Positions 29,465-38,482 of a DNA stretch of 40,826 nucleotides are shown piece after piece. Where the stretch lies: the NCBI RefSeq assembly GCF_001612965.1, contig NZ_BDBL01000058.1, positions 1 to 40,826 of the forward strand, read 5' to 3'. This DNA is from Nocardia kruczakiae NBRC 101016. Lineage in GTDB: Bacteria; Actinomycetota; Actinomycetes; Mycobacteriales; Mycobacteriaceae. A model generated the notes under the pieces. That model saw only the letters and a program-made list of their open reading frames with translations, made no database searches and was not told the DNA's origin. The first letter of the stretch is position 1. Every line of letters begins with the position of its first letter. Made by a program: the position numbers and the translations under genes.

Positions 29465-30403
29465 TCAGGCGCCGATACCCCCGGCCAGCACAGGCCAGGA
29501 ATCGTGCAGATCGGCCTCGAACAGCCCCCACGTGTGGGAACCTTCGGGCCGGTCCACGTACACCGCCGGAATGCCGAGTTGTCCGAGCCGACCGGCGAAG
29601 GCACCGGTGCACGCACTCGCGACTGCCTCCACCGGTGGGAACGGCAACCCCCGGTCGACACCGCCCGGAATGCCGGACGCCGCCGACAGATATATGGCCT
29701 TCCCGGCCAGCGCACCGGCCCGCGCGAGCGCGTCGTGCGCGGGCCATGCCTCGGTGCCCGGCAGGCCCCACATATTGCCCGGATTACCGCCGCCCCGCAC
29801 CACCTGTGCACTCACCATCGCGATCCCGGCCGGATCGTTCGACCACGGACACCCGCTGTAGGAGGCCACCGCGCCGAAGCGCTCCGGCGCCTGGATCGCG
29901 AGGTCCACCGCCGACGCCGCGCTCATCGACACCCCGGCGATCGCATTGCGGCCGGTGGTTCCCAGCTGGGCGTCGACGACGTCGGGCAGTTCCTGGGTGA
30001 GGTAGCTCTGCCAGCGATTGCGTCCCATCACGGGATCGTCGGAGATCCAGTCGGTGTACATACTGTTGGGTCCGCCGACCGGCATCACCACATTGACATG
30101 CTTGTCGGCGAAGAACGCCCGCACATCGGTGTCGTCCCACCAGGAGATGTTGTCGACACCGCCACCGATGCCGGTGAGCAGATAGAGCGTGGGCGCCGGT
30201 CCGCCGCCGGCCGCGCGGATCACCCGATTCGTGATCACCCGGTCCATCGATGGCGAATACACATTCATCTCGACCGCCGCCGGCCCCAGCGGATGTTCGT
30301 CCACCACATGCGCCGCCGGGGCCGCCGCGGCCGAACCCGCCGCGAAAGCGCCCCCGGCGACGACCGCACACACCATTACGAGAACTCGCGTGATTACCGT
30401 CAC
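29465..30403 (-). CDS. Secreted antigen-85-like esterase / mycolyltransferase-family protein
   Basis: A 312-residue exported alpha/beta-hydrolase. The N-terminus is a signal peptide (hydrophobic ~5-25, cleavage near A-A-A-A-P-A). Nucleophile elbow G-V-S-M-S (Ser159) is in the antigen-85 style, the L-L-T-G-I-G-G-G oxyanion region is at ~75-82, and the catalytic His is in G-S-H-T-W near residue 287. This arrangement fits the Esterase_D/Ag85 family that transfers mycolates onto trehalose or arabinogalactan; plain esterase activity is the alternative. Start is GTG. It lies downstream of the carboxylase gene on the same strand, after a strong terminator. Confidence 0.85.
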   Translation of the reverse strand: MTVITRVLVMVCAVVAGGAFAAGSAAAAPAAHVVDEHPLGPAAVEMNVYSPSMDRVITNRVIRAAGGGPAPTLYLLTGIGGGVDNISWWDDTDVRAFFADKHVNVVMPVGGPNSMYTDWISDDPVMGRNRWQSYLTQELPDVVDAQLGTTGRNAIAGVSMSAASAVDLAIQAPERFGAVASYSGCPWSNDPAGIAMVSAQVVRGGGNPGNMWGLPGTEAWPAHDALARAGALAGKAIYLSAASGIPGGVDRGLPFPPVEAVASACTGAFAGRLGQLGIPAVYVDRPEGSHTWGLFEADLHDSWPVLAGGIGA

Positions 30404-30445
30404 GACAAGGGACTACCCCATCATGATCATCGCGATGCGGCCGAA

Positions 30446-30477
30446 CCCGTGACCGGCCGTGAGCGGCCGGTCACGGG
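30446..30477 (-). terminator. Terminator after the acyl-CoA carboxylase gene
   Basis: A perfect 14-bp GC-rich stem (30446-30459 with 30464-30477) with a 4-nt loop, 7 nt beyond the carboxylase stop. It is one of the strongest hairpins in the window. Confidence 0.7.
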
Positions 30478-30484
30478 CATGACA

Positions 30485-33400
30485 TCAGCCGAGACGCGCC
30501 TCGATCGCCTCGATGATCCGCGGCCGCAGCTCCCGGGCGCTGATCACCGCGTCCACCGAGCCGACCTCGACGGCGCGGTGGATGTTGTGCACCCGGTCGA
30601 ACTCGGCGGCGACCTCACCCAGCTTCTCGGCGCGCACCTGCGAGCGGACCTCGTCGAGTTCGGCGGACAGCTCCGCACGCTCGGTACCCGACGCGTTCGC
30701 GACCCGCGACTCCAGTTCGCGCACCCGCGAATCCGAGGCGGTGCGGGTGTTGACGTCCCCGGCGAACACCACGGCCGCGGCCGGGGCGCCACCGAGCACC
30801 GAGGCGAACGAACCCTCGAGCGCGAGCACGGTCATATTCGGGTTCAGCGCCTTCGAGAACACCACGAACGCACCGCCGTGGTAGCGCGAGATCACGCAGA
30901 ACACGATGGGCCCGCGGAAGTTCACGATCGCGCGGCCGATTTCGGCACCGTATTCGAGCTGCAGTTTGCGCATCGACTCCGGCGAGCCGTCGAAACCGGA
31001 CAGATTCGCCAGCACCACCAGCGGGCGGTTACCGCTGGCCGCGTTGATCGCGCGAGCCGCCTTCTTCGACGACCGCGGGAACAGCGTGCCCGCGGTGTAG
31101 GTGTCGGGTCCGTCGGTGGACGGGAAGCCGCGCCGCGGCACTCCCCGCGATTCGATGCCCAGCAGGCAGACCGGAATACCACCCAGATGCGCGTCCTGGA
31201 CGACGGCGGTCTCCGCGTCGGCCATACCCGCCCAGCGCTCCAGCACGGCGTGGTCCTGATCCGCCAGCGCCCGCATCACGGTGCGAATATCGAAGGGCTT
31301 CTTGCGATCCGGATTCGCGGTCGCGGAGAAGATCTCCCCGACGGTCGTGAAATCGCTGTCGGGCACGGTGTGCGGGAAGGTGCACACATCGCGGTCGATC
31401 GGGTCGGTGGTCTGCGCGCGGCGCGGGCCCTGCTCCCCGGGGGCGATGTAGGTGTGGTCGTAGTGCGACATCAGCACATCGCGAGCGCCGGCCAGATTCG
31501 GCGCCCAGTACTGCGCCTGACCGTTCGGCCCCATCACGCGGTCGTAGCCGCCGATGCCGAAGTTGTCCTCGGCCGACACACCACCGGAGAAGTCCAGCGC
31601 CTGCTTACCGGTCAGCACCATCGCCGAATCCGGGGTCATCACCAGGATGCCCTTGGTGTGCATGAGCATCGTCGCCTCGGCGTTCCAGTACGGCTGCGCG
31701 CCGACGTTGATACCGGAGACCACGATGTTGATCTCGCCGCCGTCCTGGGTGAATTCGACGATGCGCTTGAGCGCCGCCGCCACCCAGTCCATGTTCTCCG
31801 TACCGGACTTCATCGAAATCCGGGCGCCGGAGGACAGCGCGTACCACTCCAGCGGCACCTGCATCTGCTCGGCCAGATCCAGCGCGGCGATCACCCGGCG
31901 GCATTCCGGCTCCGACAGCGCGCCCAGCGACTTGGTCGGATCGCCGAGCAGCACCACACGGGTGATGCCGTCCGGATGCCGGTCGGTCGGCGTGGTCACC
32001 ACACCGGCGACCATCGCCGCGGTGTTGCGGCCCTTGGGCCGGTCGACCGGGACGAGGGCGTGTTCGGCGTCGAGGTCGTATTCGGCGAAAGTGCCGAGCA
32101 GACCGGTCAATTCGTACGGATAGACGGTGCCGCGACTGGCTGCCCGCAGGACCTTCTGGCGGTACTCGTCGAGCGGTTCGACCGGATCGTCGGTGCGCTC
32201 GCCGACGGTCACCTCGGTGCCGCCGGTGGCATCGAACCGGATGCGCACGACGATCTTGACCAGCTCACCGGTCTGCGCGTCGGGCTGACGGGCGATGAGC
32301 AGGATCTCCTCCAGCCCGGCGCCCGCGGTGGCCGGTTCCACGCGACCGACGATGGTGTCCAGTTCGGCCCGGGACACATCCAGCGGCGGCCAGATGTAGA
32401 GCACGATCCGGTTGGTGTGGAAGCGCTTGGCCGAGGGCCGCCGCGACTGTGCCCGGCGGATCGAGTCGACGCAGGTCGCGACCGTGCTCTCGGCGGTCGG
32501 CAGCGACAGCAGCCGGCCCTCGTGATCGCGCAGCGCGGTCAGGTCGCGGACCTGCGCGAAGGCGACCAGCCGCTCGTCGGCGGGGTTCTCCTTCGCCACA
32601 CCACGGAACAGGTAGACCTCCTCGTCGGAGGACGGCAGCCGGGTGAGATCGAATTTGCGCAGCCGGCGCATCTGCATCCGCTCGGCGATGTAGGGGTGCA
32701 GGCCGCGGATCAACCGCTCCTCGGCCAGACCGGTCGCCGACGGGCGGAAGGTGAAGTGGTGGTGCATCACCGCGCCGTTGCTGCCCGCGACGGTGGCCGT
32801 GATCCGATTCACCTGGTTGGGCAGCGACCGGGCGCCGAGCACTTCCTGCAGGGCGGCGGCCATCGCGTCGAAGTCCTCCGGCTGGTTCTCCCAGCCGAGG
32901 TAGATATCGGCCTCGATGGACGCGGCGCCACCGGCCAGTTCGGTGAGCCCGCTCAGTACCGTGTCGAGCGCGTCGAAACTGACGGCCGCGGAGACCAGAT
33001 TCACACCGCGGCGTTCGGCGACCACGAAGGTGCAGCCGTCCACGTTCTGGGTGCGAACGTCGGTGAGGCCCTTGTTGCCGTAGTACCGCCGGGTCAGCAC
33101 CTCGAGCATGACGGTGTTGTCCGGATTGCCCCGCACCAGCCGCTGGGCCAGCAATCGCACCAGCGGTTCGGTGCTGCGCACCATTTCGGCGATGCGATCG
33201 GTCCGGTCGGCGGCATCCGGATGCGCGTCCAGATGGCTCAGATGCTTGCGAACCGTGGTGTACACGCGAGCGCGGTTGCGGCGCAGCAGCGGCTGGCCGT
33301 ACCAGGCGTAGACCACGCCACGGGTGATGTCGGCGATCACCGGGAAGCGCACCTGGGTGGCGGCCACCAGCCGCTCCAACGCCAGGCCCACCGGTTCCCG

Positions 33401-35938
33401 CAGCACCCGATCCGGCACCGGCTCGCCCAGCCATTCGCGCAGCAGGGTGGTGACGACGGTGACCGTGTCCGACGGACGCTGCTGGGCGAGGAAGATCCGG
33501 AAGACCGCGGCCTCGAGTTCCGGGGTGCGTTCCAGGTCGGTGACGCCGTAGTGCGCCAGCGCCTTCGACAGCTTGGCCCGGTAGGACTCCGGCAGTCCGG
33601 CCCGCTCGACGTCGAGGCTCTGCAGATAGGTGTGGAAGTACTCGCGGGCGCTGTGGACGTGGCCGTGGCCGGCGTCCTCACCCCAGAACTGGCTCAGCTC
33701 GGCGAGATCGGTGAAGACCTCGATCAGGTCCAGTTCCTCGGCGAGCGGGCGGCGGTTGTCCGCGATCGCGGCGCGGCGCGCGGCCATGTAGTCCGCCAGG
33801 ACACGTCCGCCGTCGTGCGGGTCGACGTCGAAACCGAGCAGCAGCCCGCGCAGATCCTCCTGGCCGCGAACCGTGCGCTCCTGCGCCAGCACCTCGGTGG
33901 GCGCGGCGGGCAGGTCCAGCTCGACCGATTCGGCCGCGGCGGATTCGTCGGCCTGGTCGTCGTCGGCGATCGGTTCCAGCCGCAGCAGCGGCGCACCGGC
34001 CTCGACCTGCGAGCCGACCGAGACGCCGCATTCCTTGAGGCGCGCCTTGAACGGCGAGCGCAGCACGGTCTCCATCTTCATGGACTCGAGGACCAGGACG
34101 GGCGCACCCGCCTCGACCTCGTCGCCGACCTCGAGCGGCTTGGCGACGACCAGCGCGGGCGCCGGCGAGCGCACCACACCGCCCTCGTCACGGCTCACCC
34201 GATGCGTCACGCCGTCGACATCCACCACGTGGGTCGGGCCGTGCGTGCCCGTGACCAGCCGATACCGGGTGCCGTTGACCACGATCTGACCGGTGTGCCG
34301 GTCAAAACGCTCCAGATCGACGTCCGCGGTGACGACCTCACCGGCCGCCTCGATGCCGATCCGGAATCGGTGCGCACCGACGCGGGCGACCCGCAGGCGG
34401 TAGCTCGCGCCACGCAGCTTCAGATCCAGCGGACGGCCGCTCTCGTGTTGCACCTGCGGGCGGCCACCGGCGGCGGTGGACAGCAGCCGATGCCGCTCGG
34501 CCCGCTCCTCTTCCTCGTAGGCGTCGATGGCCGCGGCGGCCAGAGCGACCGCGGTGTGCCGCTGGGCCACCAGCCGGCCCTCGCCGCGCACGCGATCGAT
34601 CCAGCCGGTGTCGGCACTGGCGTCGATGACCTCGGGCTGGTCGAGCAGGTCCAGGACGAAACTCTTGTTGGTCGCGCCGCCCTCGATGATCACGCGGGTC
34701 TCGCCGACCGCGCGGCGCAGCCGGCCCAGGGCCTCCTCGCGATCTCGGCCGTAGGCGATGATCTTGGCGATCATCGAGTCGAAGTCGGCGGGGATGGTGT
34801 CGCCCTCGCTGACACCGGTGTCGACGCGGATACCCGGTCCGGCCGGCAGATCCAGCAGGGCGATGCGGCCCGGCGCCGGAGCGAAGTCGCGGTCGGGATC
34901 CTCGGCGTTGAGGCGGGCCTCGATGGCGTGCCCGCGTTCGGCCGGGGGCTCACCCTCGAGCCGTCCGCCGGAGGCCACGTGCAGCTGCGCCCGGACCAGA
35001 TCGAACCCGGTGGTGTACTCGGTGATCGGGTGCTCGACCTGCAGGCGGGTGTTGACCTCCAGGAAGGCGAACAGCTCGTCGCCGGGGTGGTAGAGGAATT
35101 CGACGGTTGCCGCACCGCGGTAACCGACCGCCACCGCGAGCCGCTCGGCCGAGGCCTTCAGCTCGGCGACCTGCTCGGGCCGCAGCACCGGCGAGGCGGA
35201 CTCCTCGATGACCTTCTGATTGCGCCGCTGCACCGAGCAGTCGCGCACGCCCAGCGCCCACGCGGTGCCCTGCCCGTCGGCGATCACCTGAACCTCGACG
35301 TGGCGAGCACCGGTGACCAGCCGCTCCAGGAAGACGACACCGCTACCGAAGGCGCGGGCCGCTTCCTGGCTGGTGCGCTCGTAGGCGTCGACGAGTTCGG
35401 CTTCGTTGGTGATGACGCGGATACCGCGACCACCACCACCGGCGGTCGCCTTCAGCATCAGCGGATAGCCGATGTCACCGGCGGCCGCGATCGCGGCGTC
35501 CAGCGTCTCGACCGCGCCGCGGCTCCAGGGCGCCACCGGCACCCCGACCTCCTCGGCGATCAGCTTCGCGCCGATCTTGTCGCCGAGTTTGCGCATGGCG
35601 TCCGGGCTCGGACCGATGAAGGTGATGCCGATCTGCTCGCACAGTTCCGCGAAGGCGGGATCCTCGGCGACGAAACCCCAGCCGACCCAGGCGGCGTCGG
35701 CCTTGGTCGTCACCAGCGCCTTTTCCAGTGCCTTCAGATCCAGGTAGGGGCGGGCGGAGGCCGGTCCGAGGTCGTAGGCGATATCGGCCTCGCGCACGAA
35801 CGTCGCGTTCCGGTCGACATCGGTGTACAGAGCGACGGTTTCGATCTGTCGCGCGGTCGCCGCGGCCAAATCTCGGACGGCGTGGATGAGGCGCATTGCG
35901 GCCTCACCCCGGTTCACGATGGCGATGCGGCTGAACAC
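30485..35938 (-). CDS. Single-chain multidomain acyl-CoA carboxylase (LCC-type)
   Basis: A 1,817-residue biotin enzyme containing all carboxylase parts in one chain. The biotin carboxylase (~1-450) has the ATP-grasp glycine loop near 170 (A-G-G-G-G-R-G-I) and E-V-N-T-R-L-Q-V-E-H-P near 298. The biotin carrier domain has the E-S-M-K-M-E site (Lys ~621). A helical central region follows (~700-1200), then a carboxyltransferase (~1240-1780) containing S-G-I-N-V-G-A-Q-P-Y-W-N-A-E-A. This architecture is rare in bacteria and matches the long-chain acyl-CoA carboxylase described from Mycobacterium avium subsp. paratuberculosis. Product would be a malonyl-type acyl-CoA for lipid synthesis. GTG at 35938 has AAAGGAG 7 nt upstream; upstream in-frame sequence is discarded. 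No subunit genes are nearby. Confidence 0.92.
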   Translation of the reverse strand: MFSRIAIVNRGEAAMRLIHAVRDLAAATARQIETVALYTDVDRNATFVREADIAYDLGPASARPYLDLKALEKALVTTKADAAWVGWGFVAEDPAFAELCEQIGITFIGPSPDAMRKLGDKIGAKLIAEEVGVPVAPWSRGAVETLDAAIAAAGDIGYPLMLKATAGGGGRGIRVITNEAELVDAYERTSQEAARAFGSGVVFLERLVTGARHVEVQVIADGQGTAWALGVRDCSVQRRNQKVIEESASPVLRPEQVAELKASAERLAVAVGYRGAATVEFLYHPGDELFAFLEVNTRLQVEHPITEYTTGFDLVRAQLHVASGGRLEGEPPAERGHAIEARLNAEDPDRDFAPAPGRIALLDLPAGPGIRVDTGVSEGDTIPADFDSMIAKIIAYGRDREEALGRLRRAVGETRVIIEGGATNKSFVLDLLDQPEVIDASADTGWIDRVRGEGRLVAQRHTAVALAAAAIDAYEEEERAERHRLLSTAAGGRPQVQHESGRPLDLKLRGASYRLRVARVGAHRFRIGIEAAGEVVTADVDLERFDRHTGQIVVNGTRYRLVTGTHGPTHVVDVDGVTHRVSRDEGGVVRSPAPALVVAKPLEVGDEVEAGAPVLVLESMKMETVLRSPFKARLKECGVSVGSQVEAGAPLLRLEPIADDDQADESAAAESVELDLPAAPTEVLAQERTVRGQEDLRGLLLGFDVDPHDGGRVLADYMAARRAAIADNRRPLAEELDLIEVFTDLAELSQFWGEDAGHGHVHSAREYFHTYLQSLDVERAGLPESYRAKLSKALAHYGVTDLERTPELEAAVFRIFLAQQRPSDTVTVVTTLLREWLGEPVPDRVLREPVGLALERLVAATQVRFPVIADITRGVVYAWYGQPLLRRNRARVYTTVRKHLSHLDAHPDAADRTDRIAEMVRSTEPLVRLLAQRLVRGNPDNTVMLEVLTRRYYGNKGLTDVRTQNVDGCTFVVAERRGVNLVSAAVSFDALDTVLSGLTELAGGAASIEADIYLGWENQPEDFDAMAAALQEVLGARSLPNQVNRITATVAGSNGAVMHHHFTFRPSATGLAEERLIRGLHPYIAERMQMRRLRKFDLTRLPSSDEEVYLFRGVAKENPADERLVAFAQVRDLTALRDHEGRLLSLPTAESTVATCVDSIRRAQSRRPSAKRFHTNRIVLYIWPPLDVSRAELDTIVGRVEPATAGAGLEEILLIARQPDAQTGELVKIVVRIRFDATGGTEVTVGERTDDPVEPLDEYRQKVLRAASRGTVYPYELTGLLGTFAEYDLDAEHALVPVDRPKGRNTAAMVAGVVTTPTDRHPDGITRVVLLGDPTKSLGALSEPECRRVIAALDLAEQMQVPLEWYALSSGARISMKSGTENMDWVAAALKRIVEFTQDGGEINIVVSGINVGAQPYWNAEATMLMHTKGILVMTPDSAMVLTGKQALDFSGGVSAEDNFGIGGYDRVMGPNGQAQYWAPNLAGARDVLMSHYDHTYIAPGEQGPRRAQTTDPIDRDVCTFPHTVPDSDFTTVGEIFSATANPDRKKPFDIRTVMRALADQDHAVLERWAGMADAETAVVQDAHLGGIPVCLLGIESRGVPRRGFPSTDGPDTYTAGTLFPRSSKKAARAINAASGNRPLVVLANLSGFDGSPESMRKLQLEYGAEIGRAIVNFRGPIVFCVISRYHGGAFVVFSKALNPNMTVLALEGSFASVLGGAPAAAVVFAGDVNTRTASDSRVRELESRVANASGTERAELSAELDEVRSQVRAEKLGEVAAEFDRVHNIHRAVEVGSVDAVISARELRPRIIEAIEARLG

Positions 35939-36262
35939 TCGCCGACTCCTTTCCACAGCGTAGGCCCGGTGCATGGGCAGAATTCGAGGTATCGCGGCTC
36001 CGCGTAGTGTGCACCTTTTATTCCACGAATGTGTACGCCGTGCAGGGTTACCCGCACGTATCGTGTGGGATCCCATAGGAGCGGTCCGGCCGATTCCCGC
36101 CGAAGCGCGGTAACGAGACATGCGCGACAGATGGCCGGATCGTATGACCCGGACAACATCGAAGCAGATCAGAGCATCAATCGAGGGCGCTGCCCGAAAC
36201 CGTCGCCGCACCCGGATTGCGATTGGGCGGCGAATCGGCGACGACGCGGCGAATCAGCGGAT
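35939..36262. other. Intergenic region upstream of the carboxylase gene
   Basis: About 324 bp without a supported gene. It must contain the carboxylase promoter (minus strand); TACGCT at ~35965 is a possible hexamer but is unremarkable. A CGGCGAATC direct repeat occurs twice within about 30 bp near 36230-36255. No tRNA or attachment site was seen, although this is the right-hand junction of the accessory segment. Confidence 0.4.
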
Positions 36263-36580
36263 TCAGGAAGCCTTACCGGAGGCCGGCGGCGGGGTGGACG
36301 GTCCCGAATCGCCGTCGGCCGCATCGCCACCTTCTCCGGCGACACCGGGTTCGGTGCCCTCGTCGGCCGCCTGGTCCGGTTCCGGATGTTCGCGGGAGAA
36401 ATCGGCGGGCAGCCTCTTGATGTGCTTGTTCATCGAGCGGATCAACAGCACGGTGCCGGCCAGCAGCACGAGGATGATCACCAGACCCAGCGGCGAGGCC
36501 TTGCCGAATTCCGGACCGGTCGGGTTCGTGGTGGTGTTCTGAGCCAGCAGCGCGGTCTGCGCGAAGAACGTCGACATCAT
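36263..36580 (-). CDS. Small single-helix membrane protein (Rv1083-like)
   Basis: A 105-residue protein with one transmembrane helix (~32-50, L-V-I-I-L-V-L-L-A-G-T-V-L-L-I), then a basic M-N-K-H-I-K-R-L-P segment and an acidic/Pro-rich C-terminal tail that is probably unstructured. It matches the small gene that follows mca in mycobacteria. The ATG at 36580 overlaps the mca stop as ATGA, so it is translated with mca. Function is unknown. This is the right border of the segment inserted relative to M. tuberculosis. Confidence 0.85.
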   Translation of the reverse strand: MMSTFFAQTALLAQNTTTNPTGPEFGKASPLGLVIILVLLAGTVLLIRSMNKHIKRLPADFSREHPEPDQAADEGTEPGVAGEGGDAADGDSGPSTPPPASGKAS

Positions 36581-37557
36581 CGAACCGTGCCCTCGACAGC
36601 CCGGTCGGCGACCGTATCGTCGGCGGCCGGATCTTCCGCGGCCAGATCTACCGAGGCCGGATCGTCGGCGTCCCGGATTCCGGCGAACAGGTCGGTCTCC
36701 GGGATCGCGGTGCGGACCCGGGTTCTGGCCAGTTCGAATTCCTCCGTCGGCCACAACCGCTGCTGCATCTCCAGCGGGATGGCGAAGAACATGCCGTTGG
36801 GGTCGATCTGCGTGGCATGGGCGCGCAGGGCCTCGTCACGCTGCGGGAAGTATTTGCCGCAGTCGATCTGGGTGGTGACCCGCGACATCACATCGCCGTG
36901 CTCCTGAGCGGCCTTGCGGATGCGTTCCATCCAGTCGCGCATCGGGAACGGCTCATCGATCCGGTCGTACTCGTCGGCGAAGGTCTCGAGGCGCTGCAGG
37001 CTGAAGCCGTGGTTGTAGTAGAGCTTCAGCGGCGTCCACGGTTCGCCCGCGTCGGGGAAGCGCTCGGGGTCGCCGGCCGCCTCGAAGGCCGCCATCGACA
37101 CCTTGTGGCACATGATGTGATCCGGATGCGGATAGCCACCGTTCTCGTCGTAGGTGGTCATCACGTGCGGCCTGAATTCGCGCACCACCCGCACCAGGGC
37201 CTCGGTGGCCTCCTCGAGCGGCACCAGCGCGAAGCTGCCCTCGGGCACCGGCGGCAGCGGATCCCCTTCGGGCAGACCGGAATCCACGAATCCGAGCCAG
37301 CGGTGCCGCACACCCAGCGCCTTCGCCGCGGCCGCCATCTCCTCGCGGCGGACGTCGTCGATGCGGTCGAGAATGCCCGGCACGTCCATCGCCGGGTTGA
37401 GGATGGAGCCGCGCTCACCGCCGGTCAAGCTCACGACCAGCACGTCCGTACCCTCCGCGGCGTATTTCGCGGTGGTGGCGGCGCCCTTGCTCGACTCGTC
37501 GTCGGGGTGGGCGTGCACCGCCATGAGGCGCAGCGGCCGATCGAAGCTGCCGCTCAC
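36577..37557 (-). CDS. mca: Mycothiol S-conjugate amidase
   Basis: A 326-residue zinc hydrolase that cleaves mycothiol-toxin conjugates into a mercapturic acid for export and GlcN-Ins for recycling; cytosolic detoxification. The LmbE-like metal motif H-A-H-P-D-D-E is at 15-21 and the second motif Y-P-H-P-D-H-I-M-C-H around 145-153. The length and the specific Y-Y-N-H-G-F-S block distinguish Mca from the deacetylase MshB. The C-terminal ~45 residues are acidic and variable. Start is GTG at 37557. It is coupled to the Rv1083-like gene and divergent from the DUF4307 gene. Confidence 0.93.
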   Translation of the reverse strand: MSGSFDRPLRLMAVHAHPDDESSKGAATTAKYAAEGTDVLVVSLTGGERGSILNPAMDVPGILDRIDDVRREEMAAAAKALGVRHRWLGFVDSGLPEGDPLPPVPEGSFALVPLEEATEALVRVVREFRPHVMTTYDENGGYPHPDHIMCHKVSMAAFEAAGDPERFPDAGEPWTPLKLYYNHGFSLQRLETFADEYDRIDEPFPMRDWMERIRKAAQEHGDVMSRVTTQIDCGKYFPQRDEALRAHATQIDPNGMFFAIPLEMQQRLWPTEEFELARTRVRTAIPETDLFAGIRDADDPASVDLAAEDPAADDTVADRAVEGTVR

Positions 37558-37642
37558 TTCTCGTTCACCTCGTTGCTCACCGTTTCACCTCATAGCCGTC
37601 CGCCGTGCCCGAGCGGCACGCGGGTGTCCGAACTGCATTCCC

Positions 37643-37648
37643 TATAGT
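37643..37648 (+). promoter_or_regulatory. Candidate -10 of the DUF4307 gene
   Basis: TATAGT fits TAnnnT about 60 nt before the ATG at 37709, in the divergent gap with mca. No clear -35 is seen. Confidence 0.35.
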
Positions 37649-37708
37649 TCCATCCGACGGTCTTTTGTTCCGACCTACCCCCTGATCGACCACGGGAGCA
37701 ACCACATC

Positions 37709-38206
37709 ATGAGCGAGGCGGCACCGCAGTCCGACCGGACCGATCCGGACGGGCGCACCGCCGACGCCGCCACCGGGGCGACGGGAGCTGGCAGCGATCG
37801 GGTGTCGAATCGTTACGGAACCGGTCCCGCGCGCAACCGCCGCTGGGTTCCGATCGCACTCGGCATCGTGGTGGTGATACTCGGGCTGATCGTCGCCTAT
37901 GTGGGTTATCGGCAGTACGGCCCCAAGGATATCGAGCCCGATCAACTCGGCTACGACGTCGTCGACGATTCCACGCTGACCGTGCACTTCAAGCTGACCC
38001 GCAAGAACCCGGAACAACCGGTGGTATGCCTGGTACGGGGCATGGACTCCGAGGGGAGCGAGATCGGCCGCCGCGAGGTGCTGATCCCGGGCTCGGACAG
38101 CGGAACCGTCGAACTCACCACCACGGTGCGGACCACCGCGCGGCCCGCCAACGGCAATATCTACGGGTGCAGCGATCAGGTTCCGGCCTATCTGAAGGCC
38201 GGCTGA
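37709..38206 (+). CDS. DUF4307-family membrane protein
   Basis: A 165-residue protein: a ~45-residue polar, low-complexity N-terminus, one transmembrane helix (~47-68), then a ~95-residue extracytoplasmic beta-rich domain with two conserved cysteines (V-V-C-L-V-R and Y-G-C-S-D), as in DUF4307. It corresponds to Rv1081c, between mca and greA. Function is unknown. The ATG at 37709 has GGGAG about 11 nt upstream. Confidence 0.88.
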   Translation: MSEAAPQSDRTDPDGRTADAATGATGAGSDRVSNRYGTGPARNRRWVPIALGIVVVILGLIVAYVGYRQYGPKDIEPDQLGYDVVDDSTLTVHFKLTRKNPEQPVVCLVRGMDSEGSEIGRREVLIPGSDSGTVELTTTVRTTARPANGNIYGCSDQVPAYLKAG

Positions 38207-38251
38207 CACCCCCACATTCAAGCCTTCTACCTGCACATATCCAATACGTGC

Positions 38252-38293
38252 TAGAATGGCGCGAACACGGTTCCGAACGCTCGGAGCCGTGTT
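38252..38293 (+). promoter_or_regulatory. greA promoter hexamer and 5'-terminal hairpin
   Basis: TAGAAT at 38252-38257 is a good -10; the start would fall near 38264. A 13-bp hairpin with one G-U pair (38264-38276 with 38281-38293, 4-nt loop) begins at that point, so the greA mRNA would open with a strong stem-loop about 190 nt before the coding start. It could also terminate transcripts from the DUF4307 gene. Confidence 0.5.
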
Positions 38294-38482
38294 TGCTGCA
38301 TTGACGGCCAGCGCTGCCGGGTCCCGGGCACACAATGCCCGCGGCACCGTCGGGGTTCGAGGAACATCCCCCCGGATCGCTCTAGCCGTCGACTGTTGCT
38401 GTGCGCGGACACCTGCTCGCGCATGTGCGACGGGTATCACGGACCCCGGCACGCCGGGAACAACTACTAGGGAGTGATCGAG

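Noticed and set aside
29351..36007. A 2,218-residue open frame on the plus strand
   Set aside because: It runs antisense to the carboxylase and esterase, and has the His/Arg/Gly/Gln/Val-rich composition expected when a high-GC3 gene is read on the opposite strand. The carboxylase on the minus strand has clear domains and a ribosome site.
38256..38477. A 73-residue frame in the greA leader
   Set aside because: Its ATG overlaps the -10 hexamer and lacks a ribosome site, and the frame crosses the 5' hairpin. It is better explained as untranslated leader.
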